Shown piece by piece: positions 39,120-46,688 of a DNA stretch of 64,000 bases. Where the stretch lies: NCBI RefSeq assembly GCF_904831005.1, contig NZ_LR882982.1, positions 3,224,001 through 3,288,000 of the forward strand, in the 5' to 3' direction. The translations under genes were made by a program, and so were the position numbers. The notes beneath the pieces were generated by a model. It searched no databases, was not told the DNA's origin, and saw only the letters and a list, made by a program, of their open reading frames with translations. Every line of letters starts with the position of its first letter. The stretch's first letter is position 1. Origin of the DNA: Microbacterium hydrocarbonoxydans. Its GTDB lineage: Bacteria; Actinomycetota; Actinomycetes; Actinomycetales; Microbacteriaceae.

Positions 39120-40061
39120 TCAGCCCAGCAGTTCCACCCCGAAGCTCGCGACGACCGCGCGCAGTTCCGCGAGGTAGCGCTGCGCCTGCTCGGTGAGGGG
39201 AATGGCGGAGTGGCCGATCCACCCGATCTCGATGCGTTCGTCGACGTCGAGCGGGATGGCGACGATCTCGGGGTCGAGGTCGTCGCTGATGATGCCGGTG
39301 GAGATCGTGTACCCGTCGAGACCGATCATGAGGTTGAAGATGGTCGCGCGGTCCGAGACGCGGATCTCCCGCGGGACCGACAGGGTGGAGAGGATTTCCT
39401 CCGCGAAGTAGAACGAGTTGTTCGCGCCCTGATCGAAGGTGAGTCGCGGCACTTCGGCGAGGTCTGAGAGCGTCACGCGATCTCGCGAGGCGAGGGGGTT
39501 CTTACGGGAGATGAAGATGTGCGGCTCTGCGATGAAGAGCGGGCGGAAGGCGAGACCGGAGTCGCGGAGCAGCTTGTCGATGACGTTGCGGTTGAAGTCG
39601 TTGCGGTAGAGGATCCCCAGCTCGCTGCGGAGCGTGCGTACGTCTTCGATGATGTCCCAGGTGCGGGTCTCGCGCAGCGAGAACTCGTACTCGGCAGCCT
39701 CGCTCGCCTTCACCATGCGCACCATCGCGTCGACCGCGAACGAATAGTGCTGCGTCGAGACCCCGAGCAGGCGTCGCGACGGAGGTCGACCGAGGTAGCG
39801 CTGTTCGAGCAGAGCCACCTGCTCGACGACCTGTCTGGCGTATCCCAAGAACTCGACGCCGTCTGAGGTGAGGGTCACGCCGCGGGCCGACCGCAGCAGC
39901 AGATCGCGCCCCACCCGCTGCTCGAGATCCTTCATCGCCGCCGACATCGTGGGCTGAGCCACGTAGAGCAGGTCGGCCGCGGCGCTGATCGATCCCTCTG
40001 CGGCGACCTCGATGTAATAGGTGAGCTGCTGCAGGGTGATGCCGCTCGAGCGTCTGGCCAT
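39120..40061 (-). CDS. LysR-family transcriptional regulator
   Basis: A 313-residue regulator: winged HTH ITLQQLTYYIEVAAEGSIS with recognition segment YVAQPTMSAAMKDLEQRVG, then a two-lobed effector domain. It diverges from mesX-mesD, and a perfect 8-bp-arm palindrome lies 9 bp before its own ATG, so it probably controls the methionine genes and itself. No Shine-Dalgarno sequence is seen before the ATG. The ligand could be a methionine-related metabolite such as homocysteine (by analogy with MetR; inference). Confidence 0.88.
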   Translation of the reverse strand: MARRSSGITLQQLTYYIEVAAEGSISAAADLLYVAQPTMSAAMKDLEQRVGRDLLLRSARGVTLTSDGVEFLGYARQVVEQVALLEQRYLGRPPSRRLLGVSTQHYSFAVDAMVRMVKASEAAEYEFSLRETRTWDIIEDVRTLRSELGILYRNDFNRNVIDKLLRDSGLAFRPLFIAEPHIFISRKNPLASRDRVTLSDLAEVPRLTFDQGANNSFYFAEEILSTLSVPREIRVSDRATIFNLMIGLDGYTISTGIISDDLDPEIVAIPLDVDERIEIGWIGHSAIPLTEQAQRYLAELRAVVASFGVELLG

Positions 40062-40069
40062 AGGTTCAG

Positions 40070-40087
40070 ACTATGCCACGGCATAGT
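40070..40087 (+). promoter_or_regulatory. Perfect palindrome in the LysR/mesX gap
   Basis: ACTATGCC ac GGCATAGT, 8-bp arms with a 2-bp centre. Each arm also contains CATAGT, a possible -10 box, in opposite orientations. It is the best candidate operator for the LysR regulator. Confidence 0.65.
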
Positions 40088-40185
40088 TGCGGTGCATTAC
40101 TCGATGGACCGGTTCACACCGCACCATGGAGACATCCCCTTTCGCGAGGCCGAGCCCGGCCGATCAGCTCCCCGATTGGCATCTC

Positions 40186-41190
40186 ATGGCCCACGAGTTC
40201 ACCTTCCGCATCACGACGACCCGGTTCGACGAGGACTACTCGCCGTCGCACGACTCCCGCATCACCACGAACTTCGCCAATCTGGCGCGCGGTGAGCACC
40301 GTCAGCAGAACCTGCGCAACGCCCTGACGATGATCGACCGCAGGTTCAACGATCTGGCGCGCTGGGACAACCCGGGCGCCGACCGGTACACGCTCGAGCT
40401 CGAGATCATCTCAGTCGCGGTGCAGTTCGCGGCCGAGGGCGAAGACCGGGAGTTCCCCCTGCTCGAGGTCCTCGACATCCAGATCGTCGACCGCCTGACC
40501 GGAAAGCGCACCCGCGGGATCGTCGGCAACAACTTCTCGTCCTACGTGCGCGACTACGACTTCAGCGTGCGACTGCCCGCGGCCAGCGAAGCCGCGGGTC
40601 GATTCGCCCTTCCCGATGACTTCGGCGATCTGCACGGCAAGCTCTTCCAGCACTTCCTCGAGTCCGAGGCGTACCAGGAGCGGTTTTCCCTGTCGCCGGT
40701 GATCTGCATCAGCGTCTCGACCAGCAAGACGTACCGTCGCACCGACAACCACCACCCGGTCCTCGGGGTCGAGTACGAGCAGAAGGACTCGTCGCTGACC
40801 GACACGTACTTCGGCAAGATGGGTCTCTCGGTGCGGTACTTCATGCCGCACGGCAGCGTCGCTCCGTTGGCCTTCTACTTCCGCGGCGATCTGCTGAACG
40901 ACTACACCAACCTGCAGCTGATCGGCACGATCAGCACGATGGAGACCTTCCAGAAGATCTACCGACCGGAGGTCTACAACGCGAACTCGGCCGCGGGGAG
41001 CGTCTATCAGCCGAGCCTCGAGCAGCAGGACTACTCCGTGACGAAGATCGCCTACGACCGCGACGAGCGCAGCCGGCTCGCGGCCGAGCAGGGCAGGTTC
41101 ACGGACGAGCACCTGATGCAGCCGCACGGCGATCTGCTCGAGCAGTGGGCCGCCGCGTACGGCGCCGCCGACCTCGCCCCTGTCGGATGA
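40186..41190 (+). CDS. mesX: DUF1852 protein, partner of folate-independent methionine synthase
   Basis: A 334-residue cytoplasmic protein of the DUF1852 family. Recognisable stretches are FTFRITTTRFDEDYSPS at the start, NNFSSYVRDYDFSVRLP, and GLSVRYFMPHGSVAPLAFYFRGD in the last third. DUF1852 proteins (MesX) are known to be needed together with MesD for methionine synthesis in aerobes. The start is set by the conserved family N-terminus (MAHEFTF); earlier ATGs at 40087 and 40126 would add a tail unlike the family. No good Shine-Dalgarno sequence is visible. The mesD gene follows after 20 bp. Confidence 0.85.
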   Translation: MAHEFTFRITTTRFDEDYSPSHDSRITTNFANLARGEHRQQNLRNALTMIDRRFNDLARWDNPGADRYTLELEIISVAVQFAAEGEDREFPLLEVLDIQIVDRLTGKRTRGIVGNNFSSYVRDYDFSVRLPAASEAAGRFALPDDFGDLHGKLFQHFLESEAYQERFSLSPVICISVSTSKTYRRTDNHHPVLGVEYEQKDSSLTDTYFGKMGLSVRYFMPHGSVAPLAFYFRGDLLNDYTNLQLIGTISTMETFQKIYRPEVYNANSAAGSVYQPSLEQQDYSVTKIAYDRDERSRLAAEQGRFTDEHLMQPHGDLLEQWAAAYGAADLAPVG

Positions 41191-41210
41191 CGAACGGAAG
41201 AACACCGATC

Positions 41211-42248
41211 ATGAGCGCACTCCTTCCCACCTCGATCGTGGGCAGCCTTCCGAAGCCGTCGTGGCTGGCCGAGCCCGAGACTCTCTGGTCTCCGTGGAAG
41301 CTCGAGGGAGACTCGCTGGCCGAGGGCACACGGGATGCGCTGCGCATCGCCGTCGACGAGCAGCGACTCGCGGGCATCGACGTCATCAGCGACGGCGAGC
41401 AGACCCGCCAGCACTTCGTCACGACGTTCATCGAGCATCTCTCGGGCGTCGACTTCGACCAGCGCGAGACGGTGCGCATCCGCGACCGGTACGACGCCAG
41501 TGTGCCGACGGTGGTCGGCGCCGTGAGCCGCGAGAAGCCGGTGTTCGTCGACGACGCGAAGTTCCTGCGCTCGCAGACCGATCAGCCGATCAAGTGGGCG
41601 CTGCCCGGTCCGATGACCATGATCGACACGCTCTACGACCGCCACTACGGCAGTCGCGAGAAGCTGGCTTGGGAGTTCGCGACGATCCTCAACCAGGAGG
41701 CGAAGGAGCTCGAGGCGGCCGGGGTCGACATCATCCAGTTCGACGAGCCCGCGTTCAACGTCTTCTTCGATGACGTGCAGGACTGGGGCGTCGAGGTGCT
41801 CGAGCGAGCGGTCGAAGGGCTGCGCGCGCAGACGGTCGTGCACATCTGCTACGGCTACGGCATCAAGGCGAACACCGACTGGAAGGCGACTCTGGGCGCG
41901 GAGTGGCGCCAGTACGAGAAGTCGTTCCCGCTGCTGCAGCGCTCGAGCATCGACATCGTGTCCCTCGAGAGCCACCACTCCCACGTGCCGCTGGAGCTCA
42001 TCGAGCTCATCCGCGGCAAGAAGGTCATGCTCGGGGCCATCGACGTCGCCAGCCACGAGATCGAGACTCCGGACGAGGTCGCCGACACGCTGCGCGACGC
42101 CCTCCGCTTCGTCGACGCGGAGAATCTCATCCCGAGCACGAACTGCGGCCTGGCGCCGCTGCCTCGTGATGTCGCACGGGGCAAGCTCCGAGCGCTCAGC
42201 GCGGGTGCCGCCATTCTGCGCGACGAGCTGGGCGGCGCCGGCCACTGA
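41211..42248 (+). CDS. mesD: Folate-independent methionine synthase, core-MetE type (MesD)
   Basis: A 345-residue single-domain MetE-like methyltransferase, less than half the length of full MetE. It has the C-terminal MetE barrel features: LPTSIVGSLPKP, IQFDEPAF, the zinc-site HICYG, an ESHHSH segment and CGLAPLPRD near the end with the last zinc cysteine. Lacking the N-terminal folate-binding half, it should take its methyl group from a donor other than methyltetrahydrofolate polyglutamate. Pairing with DUF1852 places it in the MesD group, whose activity is linked to oxygen. It makes methionine from homocysteine. Confidence 0.88.
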   Translation: MSALLPTSIVGSLPKPSWLAEPETLWSPWKLEGDSLAEGTRDALRIAVDEQRLAGIDVISDGEQTRQHFVTTFIEHLSGVDFDQRETVRIRDRYDASVPTVVGAVSREKPVFVDDAKFLRSQTDQPIKWALPGPMTMIDTLYDRHYGSREKLAWEFATILNQEAKELEAAGVDIIQFDEPAFNVFFDDVQDWGVEVLERAVEGLRAQTVVHICYGYGIKANTDWKATLGAEWRQYEKSFPLLQRSSIDIVSLESHHSHVPLELIELIRGKKVMLGAIDVASHEIETPDEVADTLRDALRFVDAENLIPSTNCGLAPLPRDVARGKLRALSAGAAILRDELGGAGH

Positions 42249-42282
42249 GCGCGTCCACGCCGGCATCGGACCCGCTCTCCGG

Positions 42283-42294
42283 TATCCTCAGCGC
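42283..42294 (+). promoter_or_regulatory. Leaderless promoter element before metP
   Basis: TATCCT (42283-42288), then six bases and the ATG at 42295. The same TATCCT-6-ATG arrangement occurs at 56524. No Shine-Dalgarno sequence precedes the gene. The -35 region is not evident. Confidence 0.45.
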
Positions 42295-43947
42295 ATGGCC
42301 ACCGCAACGACGCAGACCCCTAAGCGCGAGGCATTCGGATCGCGGAACGTCTTCATCCTCTCGGCGATCGGCTCGGCCGTCGGGCTCGGGAACATCTGGC
42401 GGTTCCCGTACGTGGCGTATGAGGGCGGTGGTGGCGCGTTCCTCATCCCGTACCTCTGCGCGCTGCTGACGGCCGGCATCCCGCTGCTCTTCTTCGACTA
42501 CGCGATCGGACACCGCTTCCGCGGTTCGGCGCCGCTGGCGTTCCGCCGGATGCATCGCCGAGCAGAGCCGCTCGGATGGTGGCAGGTGCTGATCTGCGTG
42601 GTGATCGCGGTGTACTACGCGGTGATCATCGCCTGGGCCGCGATGTACACGTGGTTCTCGGCGCAGCTCACGTGGGGGCCGGGCAACGAGAACGACTTCT
42701 TCTTCATCGACTTCCTCCGCTCGGCCGACGTGGCCGAGGTGGGCGTCTCGACCGAGTTCGTGCCGCAGGTCGGCATCCCTCTGGTCGTCGTCTGGCTGGT
42801 CGTGATCGTGATCATGGCTCTCGGCGTGAAGCGCGGCATCGGCCGAGCGAACATGATCCTGATGCCGCTGCTCACGGTGATGTTCGCGATCCTCGTCGTG
42901 CAGTCGCTCTTCCTCCCCGGAGCGATGGACGGGCTCAACGCGTTCTTCACGCCGAACTGGGAGGCTCTGGGAGATCCCGCGGTGTGGGCTTCTGCCTACG
43001 GCCACATCTTCTTCTCGCTGTCGGTCGCCTTCGGCATCATGGTCACCTACTCGTCGTACCTGAAGCGCAAGACCGACCTCACCGGCTCGGGCCTGGTGGT
43101 GGCCTTCGCGAACTCCGGATTCGAGATCCTCGCGGGAATCGGAGTGTTCGCCGCCCTCGGCTTCATGGCGCAGGCGCAGGGCACCGAGGTCGCAGGCGTG
43201 GCTTCATCGGGCATCGGGCTGGCCTTCATCGCGTTCCCGACGATCGTGTCGCAGGCGGCCGGTGGGTCGATCATCGGGGTGCTGTTCTTCGGTGCGCTCG
43301 TGTTCGCGGGCGTCACCTCGCTGATCTCGATCCTCGAGGTGATCGTGGCCGCGCTGCAGGACAAGCTCGGCTGGGCTCGCATCCGCACGACGCTGACGGT
43401 GGCGATCCCGCTCGCGGTCATCTCGATGGCGCTGTTCTCGACGACCACCGCGCTGTCTGTGCTCGACACGGCCGACGCGTTCGTCAACGCCTTCGGCATC
43501 ATGGCGGTCGCGCTCGTCGCGGTCGTGGTGGTCGCCTGGGTGCTGCACAAGCTCCCGGTGCTGGTCGAGCACCTCGATCGTCGCTCGAGCTTCCGCGTCG
43601 GACGCATCTGGATGCTGCTGGTCGGCGCGCTCGCCCCGCTCGTGCTCGGTTACCTGCTCGTCACCGAGCTGATCGCCAAGATCTCCGAGCCCTACAGCGG
43701 ATACCCGGGCTGGTTCATCGGCGTGTTCGGCTGGGGCATGGTGATCGCCCTCGTGGTGATCGCACTGCTGCTGTCGGCGCTGCCGTGGGGCGGACGCTCG
43801 CACGCCAAGGACGATCCGGAGTACGACGAGTTCCTCGTCGACGAGGAGTACGAGGCGGATCCCGAGACCTCGTCGATCCCGACGCTGCCCTCCGGTGGGG
43901 CCGCGACGCCGGGATCCGCCACGACGGAGAAGGGAGCGGGCGCATGA
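42295..43947 (+). CDS. metP: NSS sodium-dependent methionine/alanine-type importer
   Basis: A 550-residue Na+-coupled symporter of the NSS/SNF family with about 12 helices. The family's first helix is exact (SAIGSAVGLGNIWRFPYVAYEGGGGAFLIPYL), carrying the unwound segment that binds substrate and sodium. A hydrophilic acidic tail of about 50 residues ends the protein. The adjoining 44-residue gene matches MetS, the small subunit of the MetPS methionine/alanine importer of corynebacteria. Together with mesX-mesD upstream this makes a synthesis-plus-uptake island. The gene is 46 bp after mesD and may have its own promoter. Confidence 0.88.
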   Translation: MATATTQTPKREAFGSRNVFILSAIGSAVGLGNIWRFPYVAYEGGGGAFLIPYLCALLTAGIPLLFFDYAIGHRFRGSAPLAFRRMHRRAEPLGWWQVLICVVIAVYYAVIIAWAAMYTWFSAQLTWGPGNENDFFFIDFLRSADVAEVGVSTEFVPQVGIPLVVVWLVVIVIMALGVKRGIGRANMILMPLLTVMFAILVVQSLFLPGAMDGLNAFFTPNWEALGDPAVWASAYGHIFFSLSVAFGIMVTYSSYLKRKTDLTGSGLVVAFANSGFEILAGIGVFAALGFMAQAQGTEVAGVASSGIGLAFIAFPTIVSQAAGGSIIGVLFFGALVFAGVTSLISILEVIVAALQDKLGWARIRTTLTVAIPLAVISMALFSTTTALSVLDTADAFVNAFGIMAVALVAVVVVAWVLHKLPVLVEHLDRRSSFRVGRIWMLLVGALAPLVLGYLLVTELIAKISEPYSGYPGWFIGVFGWGMVIALVVIALLLSALPWGGRSHAKDDPEYDEFLVDEEYEADPETSSIPTLPSGGAATPGSATTEKGAGA

Positions 43948-44078
43948 CTGCGACAGCGATCGTCATGATGATCATCGCGATGGTCGCGGTGTGGGGTGGA
44001 CTCATCGCCGCGGTCATCAACCTGGCACGGCACCCGGAGGTCGCGGACGCCGAGCCGGATCCCCCCGTCGAGCTCTGA
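43944..44078 (+). CDS. metS: Small membrane subunit of the NSS importer (MetS-like)
   Basis: A 44-residue protein with one transmembrane helix (AIVMMIIAMVAVWGGLIAAVI) and a short acidic, proline-rich tail. It overlaps metP by 4 bp (ATGA). Size, topology and position match MetS, a small partner essential for transport in the corynebacterial MetPS system. Genes this short are often missed in annotation. Confidence 0.85.
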   Translation: MTATAIVMMIIAMVAVWGGLIAAVINLARHPEVADAEPDPPVEL

Positions 44079-44085
44079 GGTCGCG

Positions 44086-44105
44086 CGGGGCGTCGCTGCG
44101 CCCCG
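44086..44105 (+). terminator. Hairpin between convergent metS and arsR-type genes
   Basis: CGGGGCG tcgctg CGCCCCG, a perfect 7-bp stem with a 6-nt loop, lies eight bases after metS and could end transcription in both directions. No T-tract is present. Confidence 0.5.
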
Positions 44106-44134
44106 AGGCCGCGACGTCTCTGTGCCGCAGGACT

Positions 44135-44797
44135 CTAGGCCGCGATGAGCCGTGACGAGAGTGCGCGGATCCGCAGGTGCAGGGCGTCGAAAGCGTCGTC
44201 GAAGGCCGCGGGGGTGCCGATCCGGGCGGGATCCCGCACCGACCAGTGCAGGTCGTCGCGGGTGTGCAGCCGTTCGTGCGCATCGTCGCAGACCGTGATC
44301 ACCAGGTCGCCGTCTGCGCGCACGTCGTCGATGTGGCGGGGTGGGCGGCTCGGATCGATCGCGAGGCCGTGACGCGCGGCCGATGCGGTGGCCTGAGGGT
44401 TCACGAGTGGTGCGGGTCGGGTGCCGGCCGATGCGACCTCGATCGGGCTGACGTCGCGCCAGATCGTCTCGGCGAGCTGCGATCGGGCGGAGTTCGCCGT
44501 GCACACGAAGAGCACGCGTCGAGGCGGTTCGACGCTCGGCGGCGCCAGGGTGTCGAAGACCTCGGGGCGCAGGCCGATGTAGCTGCGCCGACGGTCGAAC
44601 TCTGAGCGCGTGCGGGTGATGATGTGCGCGGATTCGAGGACGCCGAGGTGGTGGGCGATGAGATTGGATCGCAGATCGAGCGTGGTTCCGATCTCGGATG
44701 ACGACAGATCGCCGAGCGTGAGCAGATCGACGATGCGCAGGCGCGTCTGGTCGGCGAGGGCGGCGAAGATCGCCGCACGGCGTTCGAGCTCAGTCAT
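44135..44797 (-). CDS. ArsR regulator fused to low-molecular-weight phosphatase/arsenate reductase-like domain
   Basis: A 220-residue two-domain protein. Residues about 1-75 are an ArsR winged helix (AIFAALADQTRLRIVDLL, LDLRSNLIAHHLGVLESA). Residues about 85-215 are a low-molecular-weight tyrosine phosphatase/arsenate reductase fold with the CX5R loop VLFVCTANSARSQLAE. The classical ArsR metal cysteines (CVC) are absent, so the sensed signal is unclear. Such fusions are known in actinobacteria. ATGs at 44815 and 44806 are in frame as alternative starts. No arsenite pump lies alongside. Confidence 0.85.
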   Translation of the reverse strand: MTELERRAAIFAALADQTRLRIVDLLTLGDLSSSEIGTTLDLRSNLIAHHLGVLESAHIITRTRSEFDRRRSYIGLRPEVFDTLAPPSVEPPRRVLFVCTANSARSQLAETIWRDVSPIEVASAGTRPAPLVNPQATASAARHGLAIDPSRPPRHIDDVRADGDLVITVCDDAHERLHTRDDLHWSVRDPARIGTPAAFDDAFDALHLRIRALSSRLIAA

Positions 44798-44840
44798 CGC
44801 TTCCATCCATACCATGTGCGCCGAGCCGTGTCCATGACTA

Positions 44841-44868
44841 TTGACTCAGTGCCCATTGACCATATTGT
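44841..44868 (+). promoter_or_regulatory. Promoter of the DUF6458 gene
   Basis: TTGACT (44841-44846), 16 bp, TATTGT (44863-44868), predicting a start near 44875. A second TTGAC lies at 44855. This is one of the clearest promoters in the window and suggests strong expression. Confidence 0.6.
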
Positions 44869-44876
44869 GGGGGTCG

Positions 44877-44898
44877 CGAGACCGCAGGGGCGGTCTCG
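44877..44898 (+). other. Hairpin at the 5' end of the DUF6458 mRNA
   Basis: CGAGACCGC aggg GCGGTCTCG is a perfect 9-bp stem with a 4-nt loop. It begins within a base or two of the predicted transcription start and ends just before the ribosome binding site GGGGAGGA. It is well placed to protect the mRNA 5' end or modulate initiation. Confidence 0.55.
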
Positions 44899-44913
44899 GG
44901 GAGGAATGGACAC

Positions 44914-45174
44914 ATGGGAATCGGAACCGGAATCGCGCTCGTCGTCATCGGAGCGATCCTCGTCTTCGCGCTCAACATCGACACGGGCGGCTACGTCGAC
45001 CTCGACCTGATCGGCTACATCCTCATGATCGCCGGAGCGGTGGTCTTCCTCATCAGCCTGGTGCTCGTGATGCGCAGCCGTCGCACCGAGACGGTCGACC
45101 GCACCGCCGTCGACCCGGCCACCGGTGAGCGCGTCACGCGCCGCAGCATGCGCAACAACGATCCCCTCGCCTGA
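44914..45174 (+). CDS. DUF6458-like small membrane protein
   Basis: An 86-residue protein with two transmembrane helices (IGTGIALVVIGAILVFALNI and LIGYILMIAGAVVFLISLVLV) joined by a short GGYVDLDL turn, then a basic cytoplasmic tail ending in TRRSMRNNDPLA. This pattern is common in actinobacteria and has no known function. The gene has a good promoter and ribosome binding site and is followed after six bases by the PAP2 gene. Confidence 0.8.
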   Translation: MGIGTGIALVVIGAILVFALNIDTGGYVDLDLIGYILMIAGAVVFLISLVLVMRSRRTETVDRTAVDPATGERVTRRSMRNNDPLA

Positions 45175-45180
45175 CCCGTC

Positions 45181-45864
45181 GTGACAGCTGTCGCACGCGG
45201 CACCACGGCCCTGGTCTGGGGTGCCGCGGCGACGCTCGCCTTCGTCGCTCTGCGCGCCGTGGTGGCGATCGGCGGGCACGAGCCCCTCGCGATCGACCAC
45301 TGGTGGAACGACCTCATGGCCGATCTGACCAGCGACATCTGGCTGGTCGTCGCCTGGGTGCCCGCCGTCGTCGGCGGCACGATCGGCATGATCGTCGTCG
45401 GAGCGCTGCTCATCGTCTGGCTGCTCTGGCGTGGGCGTCGGTGGGATGCCGCGACGCTGGCGATCGCCATGGTGGCCGTCGTGGCGATCGGCGCCAGCAT
45501 GGCCGCCGTGATCGGACGTACGCGGCCCGAGGACTCGCTCGCCGAGAGCGTGGCGACATCGTTTCCGTCGGGCCACACCGCCGTCGCGACCACCGTCGTG
45601 ATGGTCTTGGCGCTCGTCTTCCGGCGCTGGTACGTGTGGGCGCTGGGGGCGGTGTGGGTGCTCGCGATGATGTGGAGCCGCACCTATCTGCATGCTCATT
45701 GGCTGAGCGACGTGGTCGCGGGCATGCTCGAGGGCATCGCGGTCGCCACGGTCGTCTGGGCGTGCATGGCCCTGTGGCGCACACGTCGTGCGGCGCGCGC
45801 GCAGACCCCGTCGTCTGATGAAGAACCATCCACGCAGCAATCCATCGAAAGAAGCACGACATGA
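45181..45864 (+). CDS. PAP2-family membrane phosphatase
   Basis: A 227-residue integral membrane protein with about six helices. The three PAP2 motifs are present: IGRTRPED (motif 1), FPSGHT (motif 2) and SRTYLHAHWLSD (motif 3, SRx5Hx3D). It probably dephosphorylates a lipid phosphate such as undecaprenyl pyrophosphate or phosphatidic acid on the outer face. GTG start, with no strong ribosome binding site; probably coupled to the upstream small gene. The 3' end overlaps the next gene by 4 bp. Confidence 0.85.
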   Translation: MTAVARGTTALVWGAAATLAFVALRAVVAIGGHEPLAIDHWWNDLMADLTSDIWLVVAWVPAVVGGTIGMIVVGALLIVWLLWRGRRWDAATLAIAMVAVVAIGASMAAVIGRTRPEDSLAESVATSFPSGHTAVATTVVMVLALVFRRWYVWALGAVWVLAMMWSRTYLHAHWLSDVVAGMLEGIAVATVVWACMALWRTRRAARAQTPSSDEEPSTQQSIERSTT

Positions 45865-46676
45865 TGAACACCCGCGCGTCGGCATCGTCGACGGCCCGAG
45901 CCGCCCAGGACTCGAAGACCTTCCGCATCCTGGCCCGCGTCGGCTATGTCGTTCTCGGCATCCTGCACATCCTCATCGGCGGCATCGCGATCTCGATCGC
46001 GACCGGCGGGGGAGGGGAGAGCGCTGATCAGGGCGGTGCCCTGCAGCAGATCCAGCAGACGCCCGCAGGCATCTTCCTGCTGTGGCTGATCGTGCTCGGC
46101 CTTCTCGCTCTCGCGATCTGGCAGATCGCCGAAGCGGTCGTCGAGCGCGACCCCGACGCCAAGAAGAAGTGGGCCCATCGCATCAAGTTCGCAGGCACCG
46201 CCGCCGCCTACCTCGCGATCGGCGCGACCGCGCTGGTGTATGCGTTGGGCGGCCAGTCGCAGTCGTCGCAGTCGTCTCAGTCGTTCAGCGCCCAGCTGCT
46301 GTCGGCTCCTGCCGGTGTCGCTCTGCTCGTGCTCGTGGGGCTCGTCGTCGCGGCGATCGGCATCGCGTTCATCGTGCGAGGAGCCACCAAGGCGTTCATG
46401 AAGCAGCTCACGCCGCCCAGCGGCACGGCTCGGCGCGGCATCGTGGCGTTCGGCATCGCGGGGTACATCGCCAAGGGCATCGCCATCGGTGTGGCGGGAG
46501 TGCTCTTCGTGATCGCAGCGCTCACGCACGACCCCGAGACGGCGGGCGGACTGGACTCGGCGCTGCGTGCCCTGGCGGGTCTGCCCTTCGGCGTCGTGAT
46601 CCTGTGGGTCGTCGGCGCGGGACTCGTGCTCTACGGTCTCTTCTGCATCGCACGCGCCCGCTACGCCCGGATGTGA
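45861..46676 (+). CDS. DUF1206 membrane protein
   Basis: A 271-residue protein with about six helices in three similar pairs, the DUF1206 layout (ILARVGYVVLGILHILIGGIAI, then FAGTAAAYLAIGATALV, then FGIAGYIAKGIAIGVAGVLF). A Ser/Gln run (QSQSSQSSQSF) lies in an extracytoplasmic loop. Function is unknown. ATGATG at 45861 offers two starts; the overlap with the PAP2 stop suggests coupling. The convergent LacI gene ends 12 bp away. Confidence 0.85.
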   Translation: MMNTRASASSTARAAQDSKTFRILARVGYVVLGILHILIGGIAISIATGGGGESADQGGALQQIQQTPAGIFLLWLIVLGLLALAIWQIAEAVVERDPDAKKKWAHRIKFAGTAAAYLAIGATALVYALGGQSQSSQSSQSFSAQLLSAPAGVALLVLVGLVVAAIGIAFIVRGATKAFMKQLTPPSGTARRGIVAFGIAGYIAKGIAIGVAGVLFVIAALTHDPETAGGLDSALRALAGLPFGVVILWVVGAGLVLYGLFCIARARYARM

Positions 46677-46688
46677 GGGTCGCCGCCC

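Noticed and set aside
39102..39121. Direct repeat GATCGCGCTC x2 at the Gfo/LysR junction as an attachment site
   Set aside because: Only 10 bp long, no integrase or composition shift nearby; probably chance or small slippage.
40103..40186. Longer MesX start at 40126 or 40087
   Set aside because: The added residues do not resemble DUF1852 N-termini, and 40087 overlaps the palindrome; kept as alternatives only.
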